Positions 9,131-17,880 of a stretch of 64,000 nt of DNA are shown piece by piece. The notes beneath the pieces are model-generated. The model ran no database searches. It was not told where the DNA came from and saw only the letters and a program-made list of their open reading frames with translations. The stretch's first letter is position 1. Every line of letters begins with the position of its first letter. Source of the DNA: Sphingomonas jatrophae. Its GTDB lineage: Bacteria > Pseudomonadota > Alphaproteobacteria > Sphingomonadales > Sphingomonadaceae. The stretch is from contig NZ_FOZG01000001.1 of the NCBI RefSeq assembly GCF_900113315.1, positions 1,364,001 through 1,428,000 on the forward strand, given 5' to 3'. Both the position numbers and the translations under genes were made by a program.

Positions 9131-9164
9131 GACCGCCGAAGCCCCCGAAAAGGCTCCGACGGTC
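9131..9164 (-). terminator. Hairpin ending the leftward mini-transcript
   Basis: Arms 9131-9143 and 9152-9164 form a 13-bp stem around an 8-base loop. Two pairs are mismatched (C-A) on the + strand but are U-G and G-U wobbles on the minus strand, followed leftward by ctaaccttttg. It lies directly after the rightward DUF4345 stop codon and may also act there. Confidence 0.6.
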
Positions 9165-9264
9165 CCGAACATGGTCAGCGGCCGGAGTTCCGGCCCGGGA
9201 GACCATCAAGCGCTGCGAACCCGATCGTCTGCGCAGCAGGTGGATCAGGTTCGAGTCCGGAGAC

Positions 9265-9321
9265 TCAGCGCGCCATCTCCCGAACGGACTGAACCGACCT
9301 CAACACTGAACCATGAGACAT
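9265..9321 (-). CDS. 18-residue mini-protein with an extended Shine-Dalgarno
   Basis: Encodes MSHGSVLRSVQSVREMAR. The ATG at 9319-9321 is preceded, 7 bases from GGAGG, by a 15-base sequence (GAAAGGAGGTGATCC) fully complementary to the canonical 16S rRNA 3' end. The peptide is basic and Ser/Val/Arg-rich, without a membrane span. It could be a leader-type peptide or a real small protein. No homologue is recalled. Confidence 0.5.
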   Translation of the reverse strand: MSHGSVLRSVQSVREMAR

Positions 9322-9403
9322 CGGATCACCTCCTTTCGCAACGTTGCCGGGATCGGCAGTGTGCGCAGATGACGGGCGCTGCGCAAGAGGGCGTGCGCGC
9401 CGT

Positions 9404-9760
9404 TCATCCGTCCGTCTGATCGCCCCGGCCGAAGGCGCGGCGCAGCTCCGCCTTGGCCGCTTCCAGCACCTCGCGCCGGCTGGGCGGCAGGTCGGTGCCC
9501 GCACGATTGATGTGGAAGGTCAGCATCGCCATCGCGGATCGGAGCGGGCTGACCCGCGTCGCCGGATTGGCCTCGGCGCTGCGTTTCAACGCGTCGGCGA
9601 TGGCACGCGGATCGTCCGCCGCGAAGATGGCGGGATCGAGCGCGGCGCCCCGTGGCGGCTCTGGGGCCCGCGGCTGATGGCGGAGCACCATCGAACCTCC
9701 GGACGTTAACCTGACCCGCCTGAAATCAACGAGTTGGCCGACAGGTTCCGAATTATACAT
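9404..9760 (-). CDS. DUF3175 family protein
   Basis: 118 residues. The C-terminal half matches DUF3175 closely: DDPRAIADALKRSAEANP, then RSAMAMLTFHINRAGTDLP and EVLEAAKAELRRAFGR. Function unknown; family members are small and basic. The first 20 or so residues are not typical, so a start at the Met of MVLRHQPRAPEPP (about 9691) is possible. Confidence 0.8.
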   Translation of the reverse strand: MYNSEPVGQLVDFRRVRLTSGGSMVLRHQPRAPEPPRGAALDPAIFAADDPRAIADALKRSAEANPATRVSPLRSAMAMLTFHINRAGTDLPPSRREVLEAAKAELRRAFGRGDQTDG

Positions 9761-9780
9761 ACTTTATCGAACCAGCCGGT

Positions 9781-10287
9781 TCAGCCGCGGCAATCCTCCA
9801 CCACGCGGCCGATCTCCGCCCACGCCGGCAGCACCAGCCGCGCCGTGCCTGTCATCGCAATCACGATCCGCCCGCGGCTGAACGCCATCTTGTCGAGGAA
9901 CGGATCGCGCCCGTTGAGGCTGGCCCGCGCAAAGCCGCCCGCGGCCGTCGTCGCCAGCGCCCGCACCTCCTGGGAGGTCGTTACCGACATCGTCCCCGCC
10001 GCCGGTGCCGCCCGCGCCAGCTCCACCGTGCGCGTCGCCGGATCGCAGCGCATCTGGAACTCCGCGCCGAAGGCCGCGACGCTCGGGCTGCCCGCACGGT
10101 AGCGCCACGTACCCGGCGTCAGCGGCCAATCCCGCCAGTCATTGCCGACCGGCACAGGGCGCGGCGCCGCGATCACGGGCGGCGGCGGCGGTGCGGCGAC
10201 CGGCACCGCCTTGGGCGGCGCGGCACAGCTGGCGGGTGCGAACAGGAGCAAAGGCCCGTATCGCCGAAGCATATTGCGACGCGGCAT
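9781..10287 (-). CDS. Hypothetical exported (possible lipo-)protein
   Basis: 168 residues. The N-terminus is basic, then hydrophobic (RRYGPLLLFAPASCAAPP). Cys near residue 21 is in a weak lipobox (PASC). A Pro-rich stretch follows, then a compact domain with WRDWPLTPGTWRYRAG and a C-terminal VVEDCRG. Probably periplasmic. No family recognised. It precedes uvrB on the same strand with a gap of 38 bp to the uvrB stop. Confidence 0.65.
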   Translation of the reverse strand: MPRRNMLRRYGPLLLFAPASCAAPPKAVPVAAPPPPPVIAAPRPVPVGNDWRDWPLTPGTWRYRAGSPSVAAFGAEFQMRCDPATRTVELARAAPAAGTMSVTTSQEVRALATTAAGGFARASLNGRDPFLDKMAFSRGRIVIAMTGTARLVLPAWAEIGRVVEDCRG

Positions 10288-10325
10288 GACCTCCTGATGG
10301 CGGATCGCGCGCCGGAAGGAAACCC

Positions 10326-12527
10326 CTACCGCCCCCGCGCCCGCTTCTCCGCCCGCACCTGCTTGGCCTTGCCGTAGCGGGTCTGCCGCGTGCCGGGCTT
10401 GCCCAGCGTCGAATTGCCGCGGATCGGCGCGACCTGCTGGTCGACCGGCATGCCCAGCTCCTCCTGCTCCAGCTTGCGGATTTCGTCGCGCAGGCGGCCC
10501 GCCTCCTCGAACTCCAGGTCCGCGGCGGCCTTGCGCATCCGGCTCTCCAGCTCCTCGATGTAACCGCGCAGATTGTGGCCGACCATATGGGGGCGGTCCT
10601 CGATGCCGGTCTCCACCGTCACCTGATCCTTGGACGAGAGATGCGCGACGATGTCCGTCACGTTGCGCTTCACCGTCTCGGGCGTGATGCCATGCTCCGC
10701 ATTATAAGCCATCTGCTTCTCGCGGCGGCGCGCGGTCTCCGCCATCGCGCGCTCCATCGATCCGGTGATCGTGTCGGCATAGAGGATCACGCGCCCTTCC
10801 ACGTTGCGCGCCGCACGGCCGATCGTCTGGATCAGCGAGGTCTCCGAGCGGAGGAATCCCTCCTTGTCCGCATCGAGGATCGCGACCAGCCCGCATTCGG
10901 GAATGTCGAGCCCCTCGCGCAGCAGGTTGATGCCTACCAGCACGTCATAGACGCCGAGCCTGAGATCCCGGATCAGCTCGATACGCTCCAGCGTCTCGAC
11001 GTCCGAGTGCATGTAGCGGACCTTCAGCCCCGCCTCGTGCATATATTCGGTCAGATCCTCCGCCATCCGCTTGGTCAGCGTGGTGACGAGCGCGCGATAG
11101 CCGTTCTTCGCCGTCGCCTTGCACTCGTTGACCAGATCGTCGACCTGATCCTCGACCGGCCGCACCTCGACCGGCGGGTCGATCAGCCCGGTCGGGCGGA
11201 TCACCTGCTCGGTGAAGACGCCGCCTGTCCGCTCCATCTCCCAAGGGCCGGGCGTCGCCGAGACATAGGTGGTCTGCGGCCGCATCGCGTCCCACTCGTT
11301 GAAGCGGAGCGGCCGGTTGTCGATGGCGGACGGCAGGCGGAAGCCATATTCGGCCAGCGTGATCTTGCGGCGGTGGTCGCCGCGCGACATGCCGTTGATC
11401 TGGCCGATCGTCTGGTGGCTCTCGTCGACGAACAGCAGCGCATTTTCGGGCAGATATTCGAACAGGGTCGGCGGCGGCTCTCCGGGCAGGCGCCCGGTCA
11501 GGAAGCGGCTGTAATTCTCGATGCCCGAGCAGCTTCCCGTCGCCGCGATCATCTCCAGGTCGAAGTTCGTGCGCTGCTCCAGCCGCTGCGCCTCCAGCAG
11601 CTTGCCCTCCGCCACCAGCTCCTTCAGCCGCTCGCCCAGCTCATGCCGGATCGCGTCGGCGGCCTGTTTCATCGTCGGCCCGGGCGTCACATAGTGCGAA
11701 TTGGCGTAGACGCGCACGCTGTTCATCGCCGCCGCCTTCTTGCCGGTCAGCGGATCGAACTCGACGATCTCCTCGATCTCGTCACCGAAAAAGGTGATGC
11801 GCCACGCCGCATCCTCGAGGTGGCTGGGGAACAGCTCCAGCGTATCGCCGCGCACGCGAAAATTGCCGCGCGCGAAGGCGGCGTCGTTGCGCTTATATTG
11901 CAGCGCGACGAGCTTGCGGACGATCTCGCTCTGGTCGGCCGACTGACCCTTCTTCAGGTCGAAGATCATCGCCGAATAGGTCTCGACCGAGCCGATACCG
12001 TAGAGGCAGGAGACCGAGGCGACGATCAGCACGTCGTCCCGCTCCAGGAGCGACCGGGTGGCAGAATGCCGCATCCGGTCAATCGCCTCGTTGATCGAGC
12101 TTTCCTTCTCGATATAGGTGTCCGTCCGCGGCACATAGGCTTCCGGCTGGTAGTAATCGTAATAGCTGACGAAGAACTCGACGGCATTGTCAGGGAAGAA
12201 TCCCTTGAACTCGCCGTAAAGCTGCGCCGCAAGGATCTTGTTCGGCGCCAGCACCAGAGCCGGTCGCTGCAAGGACTCCACCACCTTTGCCATGGTGAAG
12301 GTCTTGCCTGATCCGGTCACGCCCAGCAGCACCTGGTCGCGCTCGCCGCCCTCCGCCGCCTCGACCAGCTCGGCGATCGCCCGAGGCTGATCACCCGAGG
12401 GCGAATAATCCGATTTCAGCACGAACGGCCGCCCGCCCTCCGCCTTGGGCGGGCGCTGCGGGCGATGGGGGATGAACTCCTCGCCGGTCTCGGGCTCGGC
12501 CAAATTGGTGCGGATCTGGATCGCCAT
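10326..12527 (-). CDS. uvrB: Excinuclease ABC subunit B
   Basis: DNA-damage-sensing helicase-like subunit of nucleotide excision repair. The 733 residues start [18 protein letters not shown]. Walker A is GVTGSGKT at about 69-76. The beta-hairpin region reads [26 protein letters not shown], the Walker B region has LLFVDESHQ, and helicase motifs V-VI include LREGLDIPE and [11 protein letters not shown]-terminal UVR motif ([27 protein letters not shown]) binds UvrC. The open frame extends to 12590, but family similarity begins at 12527. Confidence 0.97.
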   Translation of the reverse strand: MAIQIRTNLAEPETGEEFIPHRPQRPPKAEGGRPFVLKSDYSPSGDQPRAIAELVEAAEGGERDQVLLGVTGSGKTFTMAKVVESLQRPALVLAPNKILAAQLYGEFKGFFPDNAVEFFVSYYDYYQPEAYVPRTDTYIEKESSINEAIDRMRHSATRSLLERDDVLIVASVSCLYGIGSVETYSAMIFDLKKGQSADQSEIVRKLVALQYKRNDAAFARGNFRVRGDTLELFPSHLEDAAWRITFFGDEIEEIVEFDPLTGKKAAAMNSVRVYANSHYVTPGPTMKQAADAIRHELGERLKELVAEGKLLEAQRLEQRTNFDLEMIAATGSCSGIENYSRFLTGRLPGEPPPTLFEYLPENALLFVDESHQTIGQINGMSRGDHRRKITLAEYGFRLPSAIDNRPLRFNEWDAMRPQTTYVSATPGPWEMERTGGVFTEQVIRPTGLIDPPVEVRPVEDQVDDLVNECKATAKNGYRALVTTLTKRMAEDLTEYMHEAGLKVRYMHSDVETLERIELIRDLRLGVYDVLVGINLLREGLDIPECGLVAILDADKEGFLRSETSLIQTIGRAARNVEGRVILYADTITGSMERAMAETARRREKQMAYNAEHGITPETVKRNVTDIVAHLSSKDQVTVETGIEDRPHMVGHNLRGYIEELESRMRKAAADLEFEEAGRLRDEIRKLEQEELGMPVDQQVAPIRGNSTLGKPGTRQTRYGKAKQVRAEKRARGR

Positions 12528-12646
12528 GCCGCGAATATGGGCGCGCCCGCACGCCCCGGCAATGCGGCCGCCGCCTGTGATCCGCCGCACTCCGGGCCCA
12601 CCCCTGCCCTGCTAGGCAGACGACGAACTCTGGGGGAGATTGCACC

Positions 12647-13078
12647 ATGCGGACGCTCATCCTGACCTTCGCGGCGCTCGCCGCCCCCGCCGCGGCACAG
12701 GTCACGCCGGGCCAGTGGAAGATCACCGCGGCGGTCACCGAGGCCGAGATGCCGGGCGTGCCGGCCATGGTCATGGGCATGATCAAGAAACCGCGCACCA
12801 TCACCCAGTGCGTCACGCCCGAGCAGGCCAAACAGGGCCCACAGGAGATGATGAAGCGCGACAAGAGCTGCCGCTTCACCCGCTATTCGATGACCGGCGG
12901 CAAGCTGGATGCCGAGATGGTCTGCACCCAGCCCGGCGGCGGCACGCTGACGGCGGTCAGCCGCGGCACCTACACCGCCGACAGCTTCCAGTCGGTCGCC
13001 GACATGGTCGGCACCGGCGCGCACCCGATGAAGATGACGGTGGCGACCTCGGGCAAGCTGGCGGGGGAGTGCAAATAG
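12647..13078 (+). CDS. DUF3617 exported protein
   Basis: 143 residues with a Sec signal peptide (MRTLILTFAALAAPAAAQ). The mature part begins VTPGQWKITAAVTEAEMPG and carries TQCVTPEQA and KSCRFTRYSMTGGKLDAEMVC, the DUF3617 pattern with paired cysteines. Periplasmic, role unknown. Divergent from uvrB; the 119-bp gap holds both promoters. Confidence 0.85.
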   Translation: MRTLILTFAALAAPAAAQVTPGQWKITAAVTEAEMPGVPAMVMGMIKKPRTITQCVTPEQAKQGPQEMMKRDKSCRFTRYSMTGGKLDAEMVCTQPGGGTLTAVSRGTYTADSFQSVADMVGTGAHPMKMTVATSGKLAGECK

Positions 13079-13178
13079 GGCGAGCGGCTCGGCTGGCGCT
13101 GTAGGCTTTCACCGTCTACGAACCGGACAGGTTCTTTCTCATCACCGATCCGAACAGCCGCACCCTGTTCCCCCGCCT

Positions 13179-13276
13179 CGTCATGCCGGACATGTTCCGG
13201 CATCCACCGCGCTGCTCCTCCCGCACCCGCAGGATCAAGCCTGCCGGTGGACTCCGGAACAAGTCCGGGGTGACGA
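13179..13276. repeat. Inverted pair of palindromic intergenic repeats
   Basis: A unit at 13179-13206 (cgtcatgccggacatgttcc...) and its degenerate inverted copy at 13248-13276 (...ggaacaagtccggggtgacg) share roughly 28 bp with a few substitutions. Each contains its own short palindrome around ccgga/tccgg. This is the style of REP-like elements common between genes in sphingomonads and relatives. Confidence 0.6.
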
Positions 13277-13354
13277 TGGCACTGGCGTCCGCTCTTGCAG
13301 GGTAGCGGTCGCTCCTTCCACATGTTGCCACTGTTTGCGAACGAGGCGCGCAAT

Positions 13355-13810
13355 ATGTCACCGCTACCCCTCTCTGCCACAGAGCAAGCGTTTGCTGCAT
13401 TCGCAGCGTCGACGCTGCCGGCTGCTCAGATCGAGCGCAACGATCACGGCATCCTGACCTATAAGTGGGCTTCGCCATGTCCGGAATTAGAAGCGCTCTA
13501 TGTTTGGATTGACGATCTATATATAACGCTCGCGACTAAGATCTCGCATTTGCATGTAGACAGGAACAGCTTTGCGAGAGACACTATCCGTGAGGAGCGT
13601 TTAGCGCATATCATCGCTGAAGAAGCAGCTTCGGGGGCTCGCGGTATTTTGGATGGAAGAGTGGTTTTCATCCAGTATTATGACGAAACGTCCGGAAAGG
13701 TGCTCGGTCAAAGCGGTGTTTGGAACCGTGATGATTGGGTCGAAGAAAATCGCCGCGGAACGCGCGAGGCGCAACGCGCTTGGAGCTGGAGCGGGGAAGT
13801 TCAACCTTAG
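13355..13810 (+). CDS. Hypothetical protein, locally low GC
   Basis: About 151 residues from MSPLPLSATEQAFAAF; the frame is open to 13295, with another ATG at 13322. The middle contains LEALYVWIDDLYITLATKISHLHVDRN and a C-terminal VFIQYYDETSGKVLGQSGVWNRDDW. Codon use is clearly more AT-rich than its neighbours. With the repeat pair just upstream this suggests acquired DNA. It resembles small immunity-like or SMI1-type orphans only in general character. Function unknown. Confidence 0.6.
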   Translation: MSPLPLSATEQAFAAFAASTLPAAQIERNDHGILTYKWASPCPELEALYVWIDDLYITLATKISHLHVDRNSFARDTIREERLAHIIAEEAASGARGILDGRVVFIQYYDETSGKVLGQSGVWNRDDWVEENRRGTREAQRAWSWSGEVQP

Positions 13811-13974
13811 GCTTCTCGAAGGTTGAGGCCAAACACCCGCTTTCGCACCACGCCCCGCTACATCGGACGGCCCAGCATGTCGGAAAAGGGCGTCTGAGTG
13901 TCACCTTTGTCAACTTAAGCCGCCGCTCGCACGCCGCTTGGCCATTCCGCGCCCCATCCGCTAGACCGCGCGCC

Positions 13975-14793
13975 ATGCTCGATCTCCCCGCCTATCTCGC
14001 CCGCATCGCGCTCCCGCTCGCGCCCGAACCCGATGCCGAGGGCCTCGCCACGCTCCAGCGCGCGCACCGGCTCGCCATTCCGTTCGAAAATCTCGACATC
14101 CCGCTCGGCCGCGGCATCAGCCTCGATCCCGACGCCGTGTTCGACAAGCTCGTGACGCGCAGCCGCGGCGGCTATTGCTTCGAGCAGAACAGCCTCTTCC
14201 TGCGTGCCCTCCACGCCATCGGCTTCGACGCCCGCCCGCTCCTCGCCCGCGTCTGGCTCGGCCAGAGCGAGGTGCCGCCCAAGACGCACACGCTCAGCCT
14301 CGTAACACTGGATGGGCAGGAGTGGATCGCCGATGCAGGGTTCGGCGGCAGCTACACGCCCCCCATGCCACTCATCGACGGCACCGAGGCGGCGACGCCC
14401 GACGGCGCGCGCCATCGCCTGCGCCGCGATGCCGATCACGGCTGGATGCTGGAGCGCCACGGCCATGCCGAGACAACCGACGGCCGCGGCAGCCATGACG
14501 GCTGGGTGCCACAATACAGCTTCACCGAGGAGCGCGTCTGGCCCGCCGATCTCGCCATGGCGAACCACTTTGCCGCGACCGTGCCGGGTGGCCGCTTCAC
14601 CACGCATCGCATCGTCTCCATCGTGCTGCCCAGCGGCTTCGCCAGCCTCACCGACCGCCATTACACCCGCCGCAACGGCGAGCGCGGCTCCGCCGGTGAG
14701 ATCACCGACGCACGCACCTATCGCATGCGCCTGTCGCTGATGTTCGGCCTCCACCTCACCGTCGAAGAGGTGGACGGGCTCGGCCTGTTCTGA
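13975..14793 (+). CDS. nat: Arylamine N-acetyltransferase
   Basis: Cytosolic enzyme moving acetyl from CoA to arylamines or hydrazines. 272 residues, the bacterial NAT length. The catalytic triad is visible: Cys in SRGGYCFEQN near residue 70, His in PKTHTLSLV near 108 and Asp in WIADAGFGG near 123. HRLAIPFENLDIPLG near 30 is a family motif. The frame is open back to 13735, but similarity starts at MLDLPAYLARI. Confidence 0.92.
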   Translation: MLDLPAYLARIALPLAPEPDAEGLATLQRAHRLAIPFENLDIPLGRGISLDPDAVFDKLVTRSRGGYCFEQNSLFLRALHAIGFDARPLLARVWLGQSEVPPKTHTLSLVTLDGQEWIADAGFGGSYTPPMPLIDGTEAATPDGARHRLRRDADHGWMLERHGHAETTDGRGSHDGWVPQYSFTEERVWPADLAMANHFAATVPGGRFTTHRIVSIVLPSGFASLTDRHYTRRNGERGSAGEITDARTYRMRLSLMFGLHLTVEEVDGLGLF

Positions 14794-14806
14794 TCGGAGC
14801 ACCCCG

Positions 14807-15205
14807 ATGCTGCTCGCCCTCGCGCTCGCCACCGCCACGCCCGACGCGGCCGCCGATGTGGTCCGCCGCTATTATGCCCTCCTTGCCGCACGGAACTACG
14901 CGCAGGCGTGGCGGCTGTGGGGCGACGATGGCCGCGCCAGCGGCAAACCGGAGGCCGCTTTCGCCCGCGGCTTCGCCCGCACTGCCACCACTTCGGTCAA
15001 CATCGGCCGCCCCGGCCGGGTCGAGGGTGCCGCGGGCTCGCTCTACGTCACCGTGCCCGTCACCGTCTCGGCACGGCTGCTCGACGGCACGCGCCAGCAT
15101 TTCACCGGCAGCTACACGCTTCGCCGGGTGAACGACGTGCCCGGCAGCACTGCCCGTCAGCGCCGCTGGCACATCGCCTCGGCCCACCTGCGCCCGCACG
15201 CTTGA
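14807..15205 (+). CDS. Small exported protein with an NTF2-like pattern
   Basis: 132 residues. A short hydrophobic start (MLLALALATATPDAAA) suggests export. VVRRYYALLAARNYAQAWRLWGDDGR is the pattern of NTF2/SnoaL-like folds, followed by beta-rich VTVPVTVSARLLDGTRQHFTG. Its ATG is 14 bp after nat. Function unknown. Confidence 0.65.
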   Translation: MLLALALATATPDAAADVVRRYYALLAARNYAQAWRLWGDDGRASGKPEAAFARGFARTATTSVNIGRPGRVEGAAGSLYVTVPVTVSARLLDGTRQHFTGSYTLRRVNDVPGSTARQRRWHIASAHLRPHA

Positions 15206-15237
15206 CGCAGACCCGATCCGACCCGCAGGGCGGCGCG

Positions 15238-16134
15238 ATGCAGCTTTCCCCCTCCGAGGCGCGGCTGGGCGTCGCCCAGGGCGCGAGCGCCTATGTGGTC
15301 TGGGGGCTGCTGCCCCTGTTCCTCCACCTGCTGGCGGGCGTGCCGGCGCTGGAGATCCTGGCGCACCGCGTCGTCTGGTCGCTGCTGCTGCTGCTCATCG
15401 TCGTGACGGTCGCCCGCGCCTGGGGTCCGATCGCGCGCGCCCTGTCGGTCGGGCGGACGCTGGCGCTGCTGGTCGCCAGCGCGAGCCTGATCGGCATCAA
15501 CTGGCTGGTCTATATCTGGGCGGTGAACAACCATTACACGCTGGAGGCGAGCCTCGGCTACTTCATCATCCCGCTGGTCAACGTCGCGCTCGGCGTGACC
15601 CTGCTGGGCGAGCGGCTGCGCCGCATCCAGGCGATCGCGGTCGCTCTCGCCGCCATCGGCGTCGCGGGCGCGGTGGCGGCAGGCGGTGGCAGCATCTGGA
15701 TCTCGCTCGCGCTGGCGCTCACCTTCGGCACCTACGGGCTGGTCCGCAAGGTTGTGGCGATCGACGCGCTGGGCGGCCTGCTGGTTGAAACCGCGCTGCT
15801 CGCGCCGCCCAGCCTGATACTGCTCGTCCTGCGGGGCGGCGGCGCCTTTGGTCAGGACGGCGTGCAGGACATGCTGCTCATCTCCGCCGGGGCGATCACC
15901 GCGACGCCGCTGCTGCTGTTCGCTGCGGCCGCTCGCAAGCTGCGCCTGTCGACGATGGGGCTGCTCCAGTTCATCGCTCCGACGCTCCAGTTCGCCTGCG
16001 CGACGCTCGTCTTCCACGAGCCGCTGCGCCCCTCGCTGCTCGCAGCCTTTGTCGGCATCTGGGCAGGCTGCCTGCTCTACGCGGCGGACAGCCTGCGCGC
16101 CGCCCGCCTGCCCGCGCCCGAGCCCGCCGCCTAA
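15238..16134 (+). CDS. rarD: EamA-family transporter RarD
   Basis: 298 residues with ten hydrophobic helices in two EamA halves. It begins GVAQGASAYVVWGLLPLF and carries the RarD-type ILAHRVVWSLLLL and NWLVYIWAVNNHYTLEASLGYFI. Inner-membrane permease; RarD substrate is not established. Lies 32 bp after the preceding gene, convergent with the NadR-like gene. Confidence 0.9.
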   Translation: MQLSPSEARLGVAQGASAYVVWGLLPLFLHLLAGVPALEILAHRVVWSLLLLLIVVTVARAWGPIARALSVGRTLALLVASASLIGINWLVYIWAVNNHYTLEASLGYFIIPLVNVALGVTLLGERLRRIQAIAVALAAIGVAGAVAAGGGSIWISLALALTFGTYGLVRKVVAIDALGGLLVETALLAPPSLILLVLRGGGAFGQDGVQDMLLISAGAITATPLLLFAAAARKLRLSTMGLLQFIAPTLQFACATLVFHEPLRPSLLAAFVGIWAGCLLYAADSLRAARLPAPEPAA

Positions 16135-16138
16135 AGGA

Positions 16139-16678
16139 TCAGCCCGCCGGCCGGCCGAGCCCCGCCGCTTCGATCGCGGCCAGCGCGCCGGCCAGCCGCG
16201 TCTCCGCCGCCGGCCCGCTGATCAGCGCCCAGCGCACGCCCCGCCGCTCCAGCTCGGCGCGTGACAGCTCGAAGAAGCGGGATCGCTCCGCCGGTGCGCC
16301 GAACATGCGCGTGCCGTCGTCCACCCACGGTATGTCGATGTCTAGCAGCAGATAGAGGTCGGCCGTTCCGGTCCACGCATCGAACCAGGGATCACGCTCG
16401 CCGAACAGCATGTCGGCCCACACCGCGGTCATCAGCGGATCGGTATCGAGGATCAGGTGGCTGCCGCCCCTCGACTTGGCCGCGACCGTCATCGCATCAT
16501 GCGTCTCCGCAATGTCGACAAGGTCGTCCATCGTCAGTTCGGTGCCATAGGTCTCGCAGAAGCTGCGACCATATTCAGTGACCAGCTCCGCCCCGAACCG
16601 CGTGGCCAGCAAGGCGCACAGCGTCGACTTGCCCGTGCTCTCCGGCCCGTGCAGGCAGATGGTGGCCGGCCCGCTCAC
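16139..16678 (-). CDS. NadR-like nicotinamide riboside kinase (AAA ATPase)
   Basis: 179 residues from a GTG start that overlaps the pnuC stop (GTGA). P-loop GPESTGKSTL sits near residues 10-19, VTEYGRSFCETYG near 34 and HLILDTDPLMTAVW near 71. These match the kinase domain of NadR, which phosphorylates nicotinamide riboside to NMN. No adenylyltransferase or HTH domain is present, so it is a kinase-only form. Coupling to pnuC makes uptake followed by phosphorylation the clear role. Confidence 0.85.
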   Translation of the reverse strand: MSGPATICLHGPESTGKSTLCALLATRFGAELVTEYGRSFCETYGTELTMDDLVDIAETHDAMTVAAKSRGGSHLILDTDPLMTAVWADMLFGERDPWFDAWTGTADLYLLLDIDIPWVDDGTRMFGAPAERSRFFELSRAELERRGVRWALISGPAAETRLAGALAAIEAAGLGRPAG

Positions 16679-17253
16679 GCCGCGGCGCCCCTGCCCTGCA
16701 CGCGCTCGGCGCGACGCCACTCGATCCACCCCCAGGCGGAGAGCGCGAGAAAGAGGGTGTAGAGCATCATCGTCGGGTGCAGCCCCTTCAGCGCATAAAG
16801 CAGGATCGACGCGATATCGACGCCGATCCAGACGAGCCAATTCTCGATATAGCGGCGCGCCAGCAGGATCTGCGCGATCACGCTGGCAATCGCAACGCCG
16901 GCATCCAGCCACGGATAAGCGGCGTCCGTCAGCCGCGCCTCCAGCAGCCCCCAGATGAAGATCGCCGCCGTCCCGCAGACCGCAGAGCCAGCGATCAGGC
17001 GCGGAGACATGCTGCGGACGATGATATCCCCCACCGCCTCACGGTTGCGGCTCCACAAGGCCCAGCCCCACGCATTCACGACGATGAAGAACAGCTGCAA
17101 CAGCGCATCGGAATAGAGCTGCGCTTGCCAGAAGATCATCGCATAGAGCGCGACCATCGCGATGCCGAACGGGAAGTTCCAGACGGACCGGCGCACCAGC
17201 AACAGGATGTTGCCGAGGCCGAGCGCCACCGCGACGAGTTCGAGCACGGACAT
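16675..17253 (-). CDS. pnuC: Nicotinamide riboside transporter PnuC
   Basis: 192 residues with about seven membrane segments. The PnuC signatures are SVWNFPFGIAMVALYAMIFWQAQLYSDALLQLFFIVVNAWGWALW and YIENWLVWIGVDIASILLYALKGL. ATG at 17253 chosen over the open extension to 17298. Forms a coupled operon with the downstream kinase. Confidence 0.92.
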   Translation of the reverse strand: MSVLELVAVALGLGNILLLVRRSVWNFPFGIAMVALYAMIFWQAQLYSDALLQLFFIVVNAWGWALWSRNREAVGDIIVRSMSPRLIAGSAVCGTAAIFIWGLLEARLTDAAYPWLDAGVAIASVIAQILLARRYIENWLVWIGVDIASILLYALKGLHPTMMLYTLFLALSAWGWIEWRRAERVQGRGAAA

Positions 17254-17426
17254 GGCTTGCCCCGCTAGAGGCTGATCGCATCTGATGGAACCCCGCACCC
17301 GGCCGCGCCGCAGAGCATGACGTCGGACGCGAAAATGTCCGCTTGAACCACCCGAAACCCGCCGCTATAGGCGCGCCTCCAAGCTAGACCGGTCCGCCTC
17401 CGAGGGCGTGAAGGACCGGGCTCCGT

Positions 17427-17503
17427 CGGGGAGTAGCTCAGCCTGGTAGAGCACTGTCTTCGGGAGGCAGGGGCCGGAGGTTCGAATCCTCTCTCCCCGA
17501 CCA
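17427..17503 (+). tRNA. tRNA-Pro (CGG)
   Basis: 77 bases including CCA. Acceptor arms CGGGGAG and CTCCCCG pair perfectly. The anticodon stem CTGTC/GGCAG encloses loop TTCGGGA, giving anticodon CGG. The T arm has TTCGAAT. Located 255 bp left of the tRNA-Gly fragment. Confidence 0.93.
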
Positions 17504-17758
17504 TTTCATCCATGCCGTATGACGGCCGCGCGCTCTGGCCGCGGCCGGAGTGAACGGTCCGGCGCGCCATTGGTAGTTCGCGGGTTCGGCGATCAGGTCT
17601 GGCCGTTCTCCCAGGCAAGTGCACCGTTGCCGCCCTTCCCGCGGGCAAGCGCGCCGTTGACCAACCGATGTAGACTGTGCCATCGACTGCGGATCGAGCA
17701 GGTCTTGTTGGGCCGCCTTATTCAGGCAGGCACCGGCAGCGAACCTGACGCTCGATAT
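17504..17758. other. Spacer between tRNA-Pro and the tRNA-Gly fragment
   Basis: About 255 bases of chromosomal spacer without a credible gene. Open frames running through it end in translated tRNA sequence. It presumably contains the original promoter of the tRNA-Gly gene, which now reads into prophage DNA. Confidence 0.55.
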
Positions 17759-17798
17759 GCGGGTGTAGCTCAATGGCAGAGCAGAAGCTTCCCAAGCT
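17759..17798 (+). pseudogene. 5' half of the host tRNA-Gly(CCC) at attL
   Basis: These 40 bases equal the first 40 bases of the intact tRNA-Gly at 58696, except for one base (C at 17777, T at 58714). The match stops just after the anticodon loop, where prophage sequence begins (gtcaccgcgg). It is the chromosomal 5' half left behind when the phage recombined inside the gene. It lacks T arm and 3' acceptor strand and cannot be a functional tRNA. Confidence 0.9.
17778..17798 (+). repeat. attL core (left copy of 21-bp att repeat)
   Basis: Perfect copy of 58715-58735, spanning the anticodon arm of tRNA-Gly(CCC). The flanking tRNA 5' portion extends the repeat to 40 bp with one mismatch. Confidence 0.88.
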
Positions 17799-17880
17799 GT
17801 CACCGCGGTAGCGTTTACAACAACTTAGATCGGCACATCATTCCCACGATCGCGTAACTCGTGGCGAGCGTTGGAATGGC

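Larger units (their letters stand above)
9131..9340 (-). ncRNA. Candidate structured leftward small transcript with a mini-ORF
   Basis: Read leftward, this interval holds, in order, an exceptionally strong ribosome-binding site (9337-9323), an 18-codon ORF (9321-9265), a hairpin GAGTC/GACTC overlapping its stop (9253-9266), a two-tier hairpin (9171-9176 with 9201-9206, enclosing 9180-9185 with 9190-9195) and a terminal hairpin (9131-9164). The terminal stem has two mismatches as + strand RNA, but these become G-U wobbles as minus strand RNA. That argues the transcript runs leftward. No downstream gene on this strand is in reach, so it looks self-contained. Identity unknown; I do not recognise an Rfam family. 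Confidence 0.5.

Noticed and set aside
9246-9262. A T-loop-like ggttcgagtcc suggesting a tRNA or tmRNA piece
   Set aside because: The flanks do not pair as a T stem, and no acceptor or anticodon arm can be built around it.
17438-17803. Leftward open frame containing SGREDSNLRPLPPE
   Set aside because: Translated antisense of tRNA-Pro, another known artefact.
17519-17857. Open frame across the tRNA-Gly fragment (contains AGVAQWQSRSFPS)
   Set aside because: That phrase is translated tRNA sequence, a common annotation artefact.
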